Source of the DNA: Pseudomonadota bacterium
Lineage (GTDB): Bacteria; Myxococcota; Myxococcia; Myxococcales; Myxococcaceae
Reading direction: 5' to 3'
Assembly (NCBI GenBank): GCA_023423535.1
Contig: JAFAFL010000106.1
Span: forward strand, 1 to 64,000
DNA length: 64,000 nt
In this document: piece after piece, positions 32,690-40,832 of the stretch
How positions within the stretch are numbered: the first letter of the stretch is position 1
Layout: every line of letters starts with the position of its first letter
Position numbers and translations under genes: made by a program
Notes under the pieces: model-generated
What the model was told of the DNA's origin: nothing
The model's input: the letters and a program-made list of their open reading frames with translations, nothing else
Database searches by the model: none

Positions 32690-35006
32690 CCGCGTCCTCT
32701 CCCTCCAGCGGCAGGAGCACCTCTGCCTCCGTCCCGCCTCCCTCGCGCGGGCGGAGGCGGATGGTGCCGCCGTGCAGCCGGACGATCTCCCGCGAGATGT
32801 AGAGCCCCACGCCCAGCCCGGCGATCTGCCGGATGCCGCGCACGCTCCCGCGGGAGAAGCGGCCGAAGAGCGAATCCGGATCCGAGCCGCCGAGGCCCAC
32901 GCCGCGATCCGCAACCGTCAGCCTTGCTTCGTTCGCCTCCCGGCGCAGGGTCACCGCGATCTCGCCGCCCGCCGGGCTGTACTTCACCGCGTTGGCGACG
33001 AGGTTGTGCACCACCTGCTCGAGCCGGAGCTCGTCCCACTGGCCCTCCACCGGCGCCACGTCGAGCCGCAGCGAGTGGTGCGCCGACGGGAGGACCACCG
33101 CCTCGGCGACGCGCGTGACGACCGTGGAGAGCTCCACCGGGTGACGCTCCAGCGGCAGTCGTCCGCTGCCCAGCTGCGACGCGTCGAGGAGCTGGTCCAC
33201 CAGCCGCGAGAGCCGGTCGAGCTGCCGCGTCAGCGTCTCCAGCCGCTCCGGATCCGGCGTGCGCCCGAGCCGCTGCAACAGCTGCAGCTGCGCCTTGATC
33301 GCGGTGATCGGCGTCTTCAGCTCGTGCGAGGCGATGGTGAGGAACTCGTCCTTCGCGCGGCTCTGCGCCTCGATGGTGGAGAGGCGCTGCTCGAGCTCCA
33401 CCGCCATGTGATCGAAGCTGCGTCCGAGCTCGCGCAGCTCCAGCGCCGCCGCATCCACCCGCGCGCCGACGCGCACCCGCTCCTCGCCCACCGCCAGCCG
33501 CGCCGCCGCCGCCGAGACCACGCGCAGCGGCGTCACCAGCACCGGCGTCAGCGCCGCCACCAGCCCCATCAGGCAGGCCAGGGCGAAGAGGCCCCCGAGC
33601 AGCAGCCGCGCGTACGACATCTCCACCAGCTGCGCGAGCCGGACCTCCGGCTGCTCCACCACCACGCGCCACGGCACCACGTCCACGCCCGCGGTGGTGA
33701 AGCGCCACGTGCGCTGCTCCCGCTCCGCGATCAGCGCGCCGCCCGCGGTGGTGTAGCTGCCCTGTGCTCCCACCGGCGTGCGCTCCAGCGCGCCTCCCAG
33801 CGGCGTGCCCACCACGCTCTCCACGGCGCGGCGCGGGGCCGGCTGCGCGTCGCCATCCGGCGAACCCTCGCCCACCACCACGTTGCCCAGCGCATCGATC
33901 ACGCGCACCCGCTGATCGGGCAGGCCCACGCCCGAGACCAGCTCCTCGAGCACCTGAAGGTCGAGCGCGCCGAGCACGTAGCCGCGCGGCTTGCCCTCGT
34001 GCCAGATGGGCGCCACCGTCACCACCAGCGGGCCCTCCACCCCGCCTCGGCCCTGGAACACGCCGGAGACGAAGGAGGCCTCGCTCGCGCGCGCACGCGC
34101 GACGTACTCCCGGTCGCCGAAGTCGCTGCCGACGAGCGGCGTTCCCTTCGGCCCCTGTCGCGGAGAGAAGGCCAGCGCGCGGCCCTCGGCGTTGCCCACG
34201 TACGCGTTGACGAGGTACGGCGAGACCGTCACCAGCCGGTCGAGCAGCTCCTCGAGCTCGGCCTGCGACGGCATCTTCCCCTCTTCGTCGATGCGGTCGT
34301 CCACCGTCCCCGCCGCGAGCTGCACCGCACGCTGGGCGGCCCGAAGGCGCTCCTCCAGCACCAGCGTCACCGTGCGCGCGGTGGAGAGGTTCTCGTTCTC
34401 CACCCGGGCGGTTTCGCGGCGGTAGCGCTCGCGGCCCTCGAGCACGCCGAGCACGAGAAGGGGCAGCACCGCCACCAGCGCCACCGCCGCGCTGAACGCC
34501 GAGCGCACCGGGTAGTCGAGGATGGGCCTCGGCAAGAAGTCGCGCAGCCGCGTCCGCAGGGAGGGCAGCAGCATCACGCCCTGGACCACCAGCGCCGCCA
34601 GCAGTCCGTTGAGCGGCTGCTTCACCGCGACCGCCGGGAAGGAGGCCAGCGGGAACTTCACGATGAAGACGTAGGAGACGTAGAGGTAGGGGACGCCGAA
34701 GCACCAGTAGATCGTGTCCGCGAGCACCGGCCGCATCCGCCCGCGCAGCGCGCCGACCGTCAGCCCCTCGAGCGCGAAGCCGAACCACGCCCACGGATGG
34801 CCCCACAACAGCAGCGTGGGGAACCCCGAGATCAGGCCCGCGGTGAAGCCCGCCACAGGTCCGCCGATGACCGCCGCGAAGATGACGAACAGCGGTCCCA
34901 CCAGCACGTGCACGGCCGGCAGGACCTCGATTGGAAAGGCATTCACCAGCAGGCCGGCCCCGCCGAACGCCAGACCCAGCAAGAGGGGGCGCAGGTGCCG
35001 CCGCAT
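32646..35006 (-). CDS. Membrane sensor histidine kinase
   Basis: The protein has 786 residues from the ATG at 35006; the frame is open further upstream but the preceding gene starts there. Five or six N-terminal helices (about 10-185) resemble an ECF-transporter S-component or LytS-type membrane sensor, then a large extracellular dCache-like domain (about 215-465), a membrane helix, HAMP, dimerisation/phosphoacceptor domain with His 561 (SHELKTP), and an ATPase domain with NLVANAVKYSP, DRGVGLG and GLGVGLYIS. It should phosphorylate itself and a response regulator encoded elsewhere. The last 44 bp lie antisense to glnS. Signal unknown. Confidence 0.9.
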   Translation of the reverse strand: MRRHLRPLLLGLAFGGAGLLVNAFPIEVLPAVHVLVGPLFVIFAAVIGGPVAGFTAGLISGFPTLLLWGHPWAWFGFALEGLTVGALRGRMRPVLADTIYWCFGVPYLYVSYVFIVKFPLASFPAVAVKQPLNGLLAALVVQGVMLLPSLRTRLRDFLPRPILDYPVRSAFSAAVALVAVLPLLVLGVLEGRERYRRETARVENENLSTARTVTLVLEERLRAAQRAVQLAAGTVDDRIDEEGKMPSQAELEELLDRLVTVSPYLVNAYVGNAEGRALAFSPRQGPKGTPLVGSDFGDREYVARARASEASFVSGVFQGRGGVEGPLVVTVAPIWHEGKPRGYVLGALDLQVLEELVSGVGLPDQRVRVIDALGNVVVGEGSPDGDAQPAPRRAVESVVGTPLGGALERTPVGAQGSYTTAGGALIAEREQRTWRFTTAGVDVVPWRVVVEQPEVRLAQLVEMSYARLLLGGLFALACLMGLVAALTPVLVTPLRVVSAAAARLAVGEERVRVGARVDAAALELRELGRSFDHMAVELEQRLSTIEAQSRAKDEFLTIASHELKTPITAIKAQLQLLQRLGRTPDPERLETLTRQLDRLSRLVDQLLDASQLGSGRLPLERHPVELSTVVTRVAEAVVLPSAHHSLRLDVAPVEGQWDELRLEQVVHNLVANAVKYSPAGGEIAVTLRREANEARLTVADRGVGLGGSDPDSLFGRFSRGSVRGIRQIAGLGVGLYISREIVRLHGGTIRLRPREGGGTEAEVLLPLEGEDAATSRPSPAPSPTGP

Positions 35007-35094
35007 GCTCAGGGTGTCGCACGTCACGGGCGGACGGCCAAAGCCGCTTTTCTCCTGCACTGGTCTCTGCCAAACACGGCGGCCCCTCTTCATC

Positions 35095-36477
35095 GTGTCA
35101 CTCGCTCCCACCGCCGAAGGCGCGCGCGCCGCGTCGAACCTCTCCACCCTGCTGCGGCTGGCCTGGCCGATCGTCGTCTCGCGCTCCACGCAGACGATCG
35201 TCGGACTGACGGACGCGCTGATGATCGCGCACCTCGGCAAGGAGGCGCTCGCCGCCACCACCACCGGCGCGATGAACGCGATGGCGCTGTTCATCCTGCC
35301 GATGGGGACGGTGTTCATCGTCTCGTCGTTCGCGGCGCAGTTCTTCGGCCGGGGTGACGCGACGGGCGCGCGCAGGTTCGCCTTCTACGGGCTCCTCGTG
35401 GCCGCGGTGACGCAGGGTTTGGCGTTCCTCTCACCGCTGGCGATCGATCCGGCGATTGGCCTCTTCGGCTTCGAGCCCGAGGTGGAGCGTTTGCTGAAGG
35501 CGTACCTCGTCATCCGCCTGCTCTCCGGCGGCGCGGTGGTGGGCCAGGAGGCGCTGGCGAACTACTACGGCGGGCTGGGCAACACGCGGCTGCCGATGAT
35601 CGTGAACCTCTGCTCGATGGTGCTCAACGTCTTCGGGAACTGGGTGCTCATCGACGGGCGGCTGGGGATGCCGGCGCTGGGCGTGGCGGGTGCGGCGTGG
35701 GCCAGCGCGATCGCGAGCATCGTCTCCTTCCTCGGCTTCTTCGCCTTCTTCCTCGCCGAAGGCCGCAGGACCGGCCGCGTCTTACCGAGGCTGCGCGCCG
35801 ACGAGTGGTGGCGCACGCTGCGCTTCGGGCTCCCGTCGGGCCTCAACTGGTTCTTCGAGTTCTTCGGCTTCCTCTTCTTCGTCAACGTCGTCGTCGCCGG
35901 GCTGGGGACCACTGCGCTGGCCGCGATGATGGGCGTGATGCAGCTCAACTCGGTGGCGTTCATGCCCGCGTTCGCCATCGCCTCGGCGGGCGCGATCGTC
36001 GTGGGCCAGGCCATCGGCGCGAAGGCGCACGACGAGGTACCGGCCGCGGTGCGCAGGACCTTTCTGCTCGCGGGCACGTGGCAGGGTTTGGTGGGCGTGG
36101 CCTTCGTGGCGGTGCCGGCGATCCTCTTCGCGCCGCTCGCGCGGGGAGAGGGCTCGGAGGAGCTGCTCGCGGTGGGCGCGCGCATGCTGTCCCTGTCCGC
36201 CGCGTGGATGCTCTTCGACGCCGCGGCCACCACCCTCGCCGAGGCGCTCCGCGCGGCCGGCGACACCGCCTTCACCCTGTGGGCGCGCGTGGTGCTCGCC
36301 TGGGGCGTGTTCGTGCCGGGCGGGTGGATCAGCGTCCGCCTGCTCGGTGGTGACGAGCTCGTCGCCCTCTTCTGGCTCACCGCGTACCTCGCGCTGCTGG
36401 CGGCGGTGCTCTGGTGGCGCTTCCGCCGAGGGACGTGGCGGCTGTTCGATTTGGTGGGCGAGCACCCTACACGGTAA
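35095..36477 (+). CDS. MATE family multidrug exporter
   Basis: The protein has 460 residues from a GTG at 35095; no suitable ATG is nearby and the start is fixed by the membrane topology. Twelve predicted helices are arranged as two halves, with the MATE-type segments ALMIAHLGKEALAA in the first half and FVNVVVAGLGTTALAAMM in the second. It should export drugs or metabolites by Na+ or H+ antiport across the inner membrane. The kinase gene begins 10 bp downstream on the same strand, so they may form an operon. Confidence 0.9.
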   Translation: MSLAPTAEGARAASNLSTLLRLAWPIVVSRSTQTIVGLTDALMIAHLGKEALAATTTGAMNAMALFILPMGTVFIVSSFAAQFFGRGDATGARRFAFYGLLVAAVTQGLAFLSPLAIDPAIGLFGFEPEVERLLKAYLVIRLLSGGAVVGQEALANYYGGLGNTRLPMIVNLCSMVLNVFGNWVLIDGRLGMPALGVAGAAWASAIASIVSFLGFFAFFLAEGRRTGRVLPRLRADEWWRTLRFGLPSGLNWFFEFFGFLFFVNVVVAGLGTTALAAMMGVMQLNSVAFMPAFAIASAGAIVVGQAIGAKAHDEVPAAVRRTFLLAGTWQGLVGVAFVAVPAILFAPLARGEGSEELLAVGARMLSLSAAWMLFDAAATTLAEALRAAGDTAFTLWARVVLAWGVFVPGGWISVRLLGGDELVALFWLTAYLALLAAVLWWRFRRGTWRLFDLVGEHPTR

Positions 36478-36486
36478 GAACCGGGG

Positions 36487-38025
36487 ATGAGCCGGGACTG
36501 GCAGGACGCGCTCCAGACGGTGGTCTACGAACGGGAAAGCGGAGCGGCTTCGGCCTCCTCCGTTGGCCCGCGCAACGAGGTCGCGCCGCAGCCGGTGCAG
36601 CGCCTCGAGGATCGCGGGCAGATCGGCTCCGGTGGGATGTGCGCCGTGCACCGCGCCTTCGACCGCACGCTGCAGCGGGACGTGGCGCTGAAGGTGATGC
36701 ACAAGGAGCGCGCCGCCAAGCCGGACGCGGCGAAGCGGTTCGTGGAGGAGGCGCAGCTCACCGCACAGCTCGACCACCCGCACGTGGTGCCGGTGCACGA
36801 CCTCGGCATGACCCCGGACGGGCGCCCGTTCTTCACCATGAAGGTGGTGGAGGGCCGCACCTTCGAGGAGCTGCTGCAGGCGCGCGACTTCTCCATCTCC
36901 GACACCCGTTCGCTCGGAAGTGCGCTGCGCGTCTTGCTGAAGGTCTGCGACGCGGTGGCCTGGGCGCACAGCCGCGGCGTGCTGCACCTCGACCTCAAGC
37001 CACTGAACGTGATGGTCGGCACGCACGGCCAGGTGCACGTGATGGACTGGGGCATCGCGCGGAAGCTCGAGGACCTGCGCAAGAACCCCACCGCCACCCG
37101 CGTCGCCGGCACCCGCGGCTACATGGCGCCGGAGCAGGCGCGCGGACAGCTCGGGGCGCTCGATGCGCGGACGGACGTGTTCGCGCTGGGCGCGATCCTC
37201 TACCGGATCCTCGCCGGCTTCCCTCCGCACGGAGAGCTCGACAGGGATTCGGCGCTGGCGCGGATGCGGCTCGGCGACCTGCCGCCGCCGGACGCGTTCG
37301 GCGCGGAGGACCGCTTCATGCCGCGGAGGCTGGTGGCGATCTGCGTGAAGGCCACCCGCGCGCAGCCCGAGGAGCGGTACCAGACGGTGGAGAGCTTCCA
37401 GGAGGAGCTGGAGGACTTCCTCACCGGCGCCTCACGCTTCCCCACCACCTCGTATCGCGCGGGCGCGGAGATCATCCGCGAGGGCGACCGCGGCGACGCG
37501 GCCTTCATCATCGTCCGCGGCCGCTGCCAGGTGTTCAAGGGACAGGGCCCGGAGCGCGTGCCGCTTCGCGTGCTCGACCGCGGAGACATCTTCGGCGAGA
37601 CGGCGATCCTCACCTCCGCCGCGCGCACCGCCACCGTCATCGCGCTCGAGGACTCGCTGCTGGCGGTGGTCAGCCGCGAGGCGCTGGAGGAGGAGCTGGG
37701 CAGATCGCCGCTCGGACAGCAGGCCATCCACGCGCTGGCGGACCGGTTCGCGGATCTCGATCAGCGGGCCACCGCGCTCACCGCGAGGCTCGCCGCCAGT
37801 GAGCTGCGCGAAAGCGTGCTGCGCTGGTTCGTCCTCCACGGCGCGCCTGTTGCGAAGACCGACACCGACGGTCCCGAGCAGCGTCGCGCCGCCCCGTGGC
37901 GCGAGCTGTGCGCGTCGCTGATGAAGCAGACCGGGTTTGGCGCGGAGGACGTGGTCGCGCGCGTGGCCGCGCTCGGCGGCTTCAGCATCGACGCGGGCGC
38001 TGACCGCATCGAGTGGGCGCCCTAG
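36487..38025 (+). CDS. Ser/Thr protein kinase fused to a cyclic-nucleotide-binding domain
   Basis: The protein has 512 residues. The kinase domain (about 40-330) has the glycine loop GQIGSGGMCAVH, Lys 69, catalytic Asp 169 in HLDLKPLN (Leu in place of the usual Arg), a metal-binding DWG at 187-189 instead of DFG, and APEQ. A cNMP-binding domain (about 350-435: IIREGDRGDAAFIIVRG, GDIFGE, and the phosphate-binding Arg in ARTATV) follows, then a helical C-terminal region of unknown role. It probably phosphorylates targets in response to cAMP or cGMP. It follows the MATE gene by 10 bp. Confidence 0.9.
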   Translation: MSRDWQDALQTVVYERESGAASASSVGPRNEVAPQPVQRLEDRGQIGSGGMCAVHRAFDRTLQRDVALKVMHKERAAKPDAAKRFVEEAQLTAQLDHPHVVPVHDLGMTPDGRPFFTMKVVEGRTFEELLQARDFSISDTRSLGSALRVLLKVCDAVAWAHSRGVLHLDLKPLNVMVGTHGQVHVMDWGIARKLEDLRKNPTATRVAGTRGYMAPEQARGQLGALDARTDVFALGAILYRILAGFPPHGELDRDSALARMRLGDLPPPDAFGAEDRFMPRRLVAICVKATRAQPEERYQTVESFQEELEDFLTGASRFPTTSYRAGAEIIREGDRGDAAFIIVRGRCQVFKGQGPERVPLRVLDRGDIFGETAILTSAARTATVIALEDSLLAVVSREALEEELGRSPLGQQAIHALADRFADLDQRATALTARLAASELRESVLRWFVLHGAPVAKTDTDGPEQRRAAPWRELCASLMKQTGFGAEDVVARVAALGGFSIDAGADRIEWAP

Positions 38026-38031
38026 CCCTCT

Positions 38032-40422
38032 TCAGCCTCCGTCGGCTGCGTTTGCCGGGGGCGTCGTCTCCGGCACCTCGAACCCGCCCACGTCCACGCG
38101 CGCGTCGGTCAGGGGCGTGCCGTGCGCGTCGAAGAGGGGAACCCGGCTCCCGTCACCCGACGCGTGCCACAGCCCCACGTGCACCCGCCAGCTCCCCGCC
38201 TTCCAGTCGTGCGCGCTGACCCCGAACGAGTCACGAAGGAGCACGCCGCGCGGCGCGTTCTTGAAGAAGTAAGTGCCCGCCACCACCTCGTGGTCCGCGC
38301 TCTTCCGGTCGGAAGGTCCGGGCAGGTGCACGAAGATCCCCACCGACCGCGGCACCGGGCCGTCCACCACCCAGTAGAGCTCCAGCGGAACGATCCCGCG
38401 TTCGTCCGGCGCCGCCGGTACGCGAGCGGCCACCAGGCGCACCGGCAGGGCAAAGCGCACGTCGAGCGGCGTCGCGTCCGTCGGCAGCGCCTCCACCACG
38501 ATGGGGCCGCCGTCCGGGTTCGTCAGCCTCGGCGCGAGCACCGGCTCCTTCCACATCGCCGCCACCGCTGCCGTCGCCCCGAGCGGCAACAGGCCCAGCC
38601 CCACCGCGAGCCACGCACCGATCGACGCGCGCTGCGTTCGCCTCGCGAAGGTGACCGCGCCCACGGCCAGGATCAGCGCGAGCAGCGACACCGCCGCGCC
38701 CCCGATCGCGCTCCTCGGCAGAAAGCGCAGGGTGACCGTGTGCAGGCCCCCGGGCACGTCCACCGCGAGCAGCCCCTCGTGCGACACGGCAGTGCCCACG
38801 TCCGCGCGCCAGCCCGGGTGGTAGTTCTGGTTCACCAGCACCCGCGCCGGCCGCTCTGCGTCCACCCGAAGCACGAGCCGGTTCGGCGTCCACTCGACTC
38901 GCTCCACCGTCGCCGCGTCGGGCTCCAGCGCGTACTCCTCCGCCGGCAGGTTTCCCCCGAGCAGCGGGGACATGGGCACTGGATAGGCCTCACCGCAGGA
39001 GAGCGAGCCGCGGTCGATGGCGGTGAAGTGCAGCGAGACCCACCGGTTGCCTCGGGCCTGGGCGAAGGGCTGGGGCTCGCGCGGGAGCGTGTACCCGAGC
39101 TCCGTGCGGCGCGTGAGGGCGTCGAACGCGTGCAGCTGGAAGCCCCAGCCGCCGAGCACGAGCAGCACCGCCAGCGGGCCCACGACGGCCATCACGCGCG
39201 GCAGCCGCAGACCCAGCGCGGTCTCGGAGCGGGCCCGCCGCAGGAGCACACCCACCGCGAAGAGCCCCAGCGCCGCCAGCTCCGCGAGGTAGAGCCCGGC
39301 GAACACGAGGAAGCGCGCGGGATAGCGGATCGTCTCGTACACCGGCAGCGAGCGCAGCGCCTCGAACGCCGAGGGCCGCACCGCGTAGCCGGTGGCCAGC
39401 CAGAATGCGAGGCCGAGCCCCAGCAGCGGGAAGACCGCACGAAGGCGCGTGCCCCGCGTGGCGAACGCAGCGAGGGCGAAGACCCCCGCCACCGGGGCGA
39501 CAAAGAAGGTGCCGCTGTCGCTGCGCGCGTCCGACGAGGCGAGCCCGAAGAACATCCGCAGGAGGTCACCCGCGGCGTGCTTCGGGCTGCCGGCCATCAC
39601 CCGCGGGCCCTGCGCCATCGTCTCCAGCACCGGCCAGAAGCGGAAGAGGCAGAGCCCCACGGTGAAGAGCGCGCCCGCCACGAGCAGCGGCACCGCCACC
39701 GACAAGGGCGCTCGCCGCTTGCGCTCCAGCAGCGCGCGGGCCGCCTCCAGCACGACGAAGATCGCAGAGAGCGGCACCGGATAGGTTCCGCCGAACCCGA
39801 GCATCAGCGCAAAGGCGAGCCCGGTGTAGAGCAGCCCGTCCGCCCTCCCGCGCACGAGCCGCGTCACGCCCACCAGCGCCCACGGCAGCAGCAGGTACCC
39901 GAGAAACTGCACCCACCCGAGCGACCAGCTGAACGCGAAGTGCCCGCTGAGCACGAAGAGCGGCGCCGCGAGCACGGCCCCCAGCGCGGTCCGCGAGCGC
40001 AGCCGCACATAGCGGTGGAAGCCCTCCATCCCCAGCACGAGGAAGAGCAGCAGCATCGCGCCCTCGGAGGCGCGCGCGCCCATGGCGAACGAGAGCAGCG
40101 TCGCCGGCGAGGCCGACTTCGACTGCGGGTTGCCGGGCAGGTACATCCCGCCGCAGCTCCAGGGGTTCCACAGCGGCCACTGCCCGTACTCGCGCAGGCT
40201 GCGCTCGGCGACGATGTCGTAGGTGTGGAGGACGTGGGCGTCGCGGAACTCGTTCGTGCGCCCGAGCCCTCCCAGGGCCGTCCACGAGCCCACCAGCGCG
40301 AGCAGCGAAAACAGCGCCAACCGCACCGGGGCCCGCCGCACGAAGGCCCCAGCGAGCCGCCAGAGCCCGGAGAGCCGACGCACGCCAGTCCCCACTTCCC
40401 TCTCCGCCTCCGGCGCACCCAT
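38032..40422 (-). CDS. YfhO-like polytopic membrane protein
   Basis: The protein has 796 residues and about thirteen predicted membrane helices. The first extracellular loop has the YfhO/GT-C-like pattern RDAHVLHTYDI, then WPLWNPWSCGGMYLPGNPQ. A large periplasmic domain sits near the C-terminus (about 480-560 and 620-790). YfhO-type proteins take part in lipid-linked glycosylation of cell-wall polymers; that role is tentative. It is third in a minus-strand cluster, 5 bp after the small membrane protein. Confidence 0.65.
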   Translation of the reverse strand: MGAPEAEREVGTGVRRLSGLWRLAGAFVRRAPVRLALFSLLALVGSWTALGGLGRTNEFRDAHVLHTYDIVAERSLREYGQWPLWNPWSCGGMYLPGNPQSKSASPATLLSFAMGARASEGAMLLLFLVLGMEGFHRYVRLRSRTALGAVLAAPLFVLSGHFAFSWSLGWVQFLGYLLLPWALVGVTRLVRGRADGLLYTGLAFALMLGFGGTYPVPLSAIFVVLEAARALLERKRRAPLSVAVPLLVAGALFTVGLCLFRFWPVLETMAQGPRVMAGSPKHAAGDLLRMFFGLASSDARSDSGTFFVAPVAGVFALAAFATRGTRLRAVFPLLGLGLAFWLATGYAVRPSAFEALRSLPVYETIRYPARFLVFAGLYLAELAALGLFAVGVLLRRARSETALGLRLPRVMAVVGPLAVLLVLGGWGFQLHAFDALTRRTELGYTLPREPQPFAQARGNRWVSLHFTAIDRGSLSCGEAYPVPMSPLLGGNLPAEEYALEPDAATVERVEWTPNRLVLRVDAERPARVLVNQNYHPGWRADVGTAVSHEGLLAVDVPGGLHTVTLRFLPRSAIGGAAVSLLALILAVGAVTFARRTQRASIGAWLAVGLGLLPLGATAAVAAMWKEPVLAPRLTNPDGGPIVVEALPTDATPLDVRFALPVRLVAARVPAAPDERGIVPLELYWVVDGPVPRSVGIFVHLPGPSDRKSADHEVVAGTYFFKNAPRGVLLRDSFGVSAHDWKAGSWRVHVGLWHASGDGSRVPLFDAHGTPLTDARVDVGGFEVPETTPPANAADGG

Positions 40423-40427
40423 CGGCG

Positions 40428-40829
40428 CTACTCGTAGTACGCGCGCGGCTTGATGGGGGACGCGTTCGCCTTGCGCGGCGGCGAGACCTCATGACGCCGC
40501 AGGTCCTCGTCCACCGCGCGGAACACGTCCGACACTGGCACGTTGCGTTGCGCCGCGGCCGTGACCGCCCACTGCCGCTCGGTGGCGTGGAAGTCGTCCT
40601 CCTGGCTCCAGAGGTCCTGCGGAAACCGGCGCATGGTGTTCACGCGCCACTGAGGCTCGGCCTGCCGCGCCGCCTCACCGAGCGCGACCCGCTCCGTCTC
40701 TGCGAGCCGCCTCTGCGGGTGCCGCTCCGGCGCGGTGTAGATCCGCGCCAGCGCCACGGCCCAGATGACGGCGAGCGCGCCCCAGGCCAGCGGGCGCGCC
40801 CACCTCTGCTCGTGCTTCAGCAGGCCCAC
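40428..40829 (-). CDS. Small single-helix membrane protein
   Basis: The protein has 133 residues from a GTG at 40829, which begins 3 nt after the stop of the upstream ORF, so translation is probably coupled to it. One membrane helix (about 12-30) is followed by a charged cytoplasmic or periplasmic domain of about 95 residues with no recognised motif (for example RRLAETERVALGEAARQ and DVFRAVDEDLRR). It lies 5 bp before the YfhO-like gene, suggesting a functional link. No family was recognised. Confidence 0.55.
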   Translation of the reverse strand: MGLLKHEQRWARPLAWGALAVIWAVALARIYTAPERHPQRRLAETERVALGEAARQAEPQWRVNTMRRFPQDLWSQEDDFHATERQWAVTAAAQRNVPVSDVFRAVDEDLRRHEVSPPRKANASPIKPRAYYE

Positions 40830-40832
40830 CGG

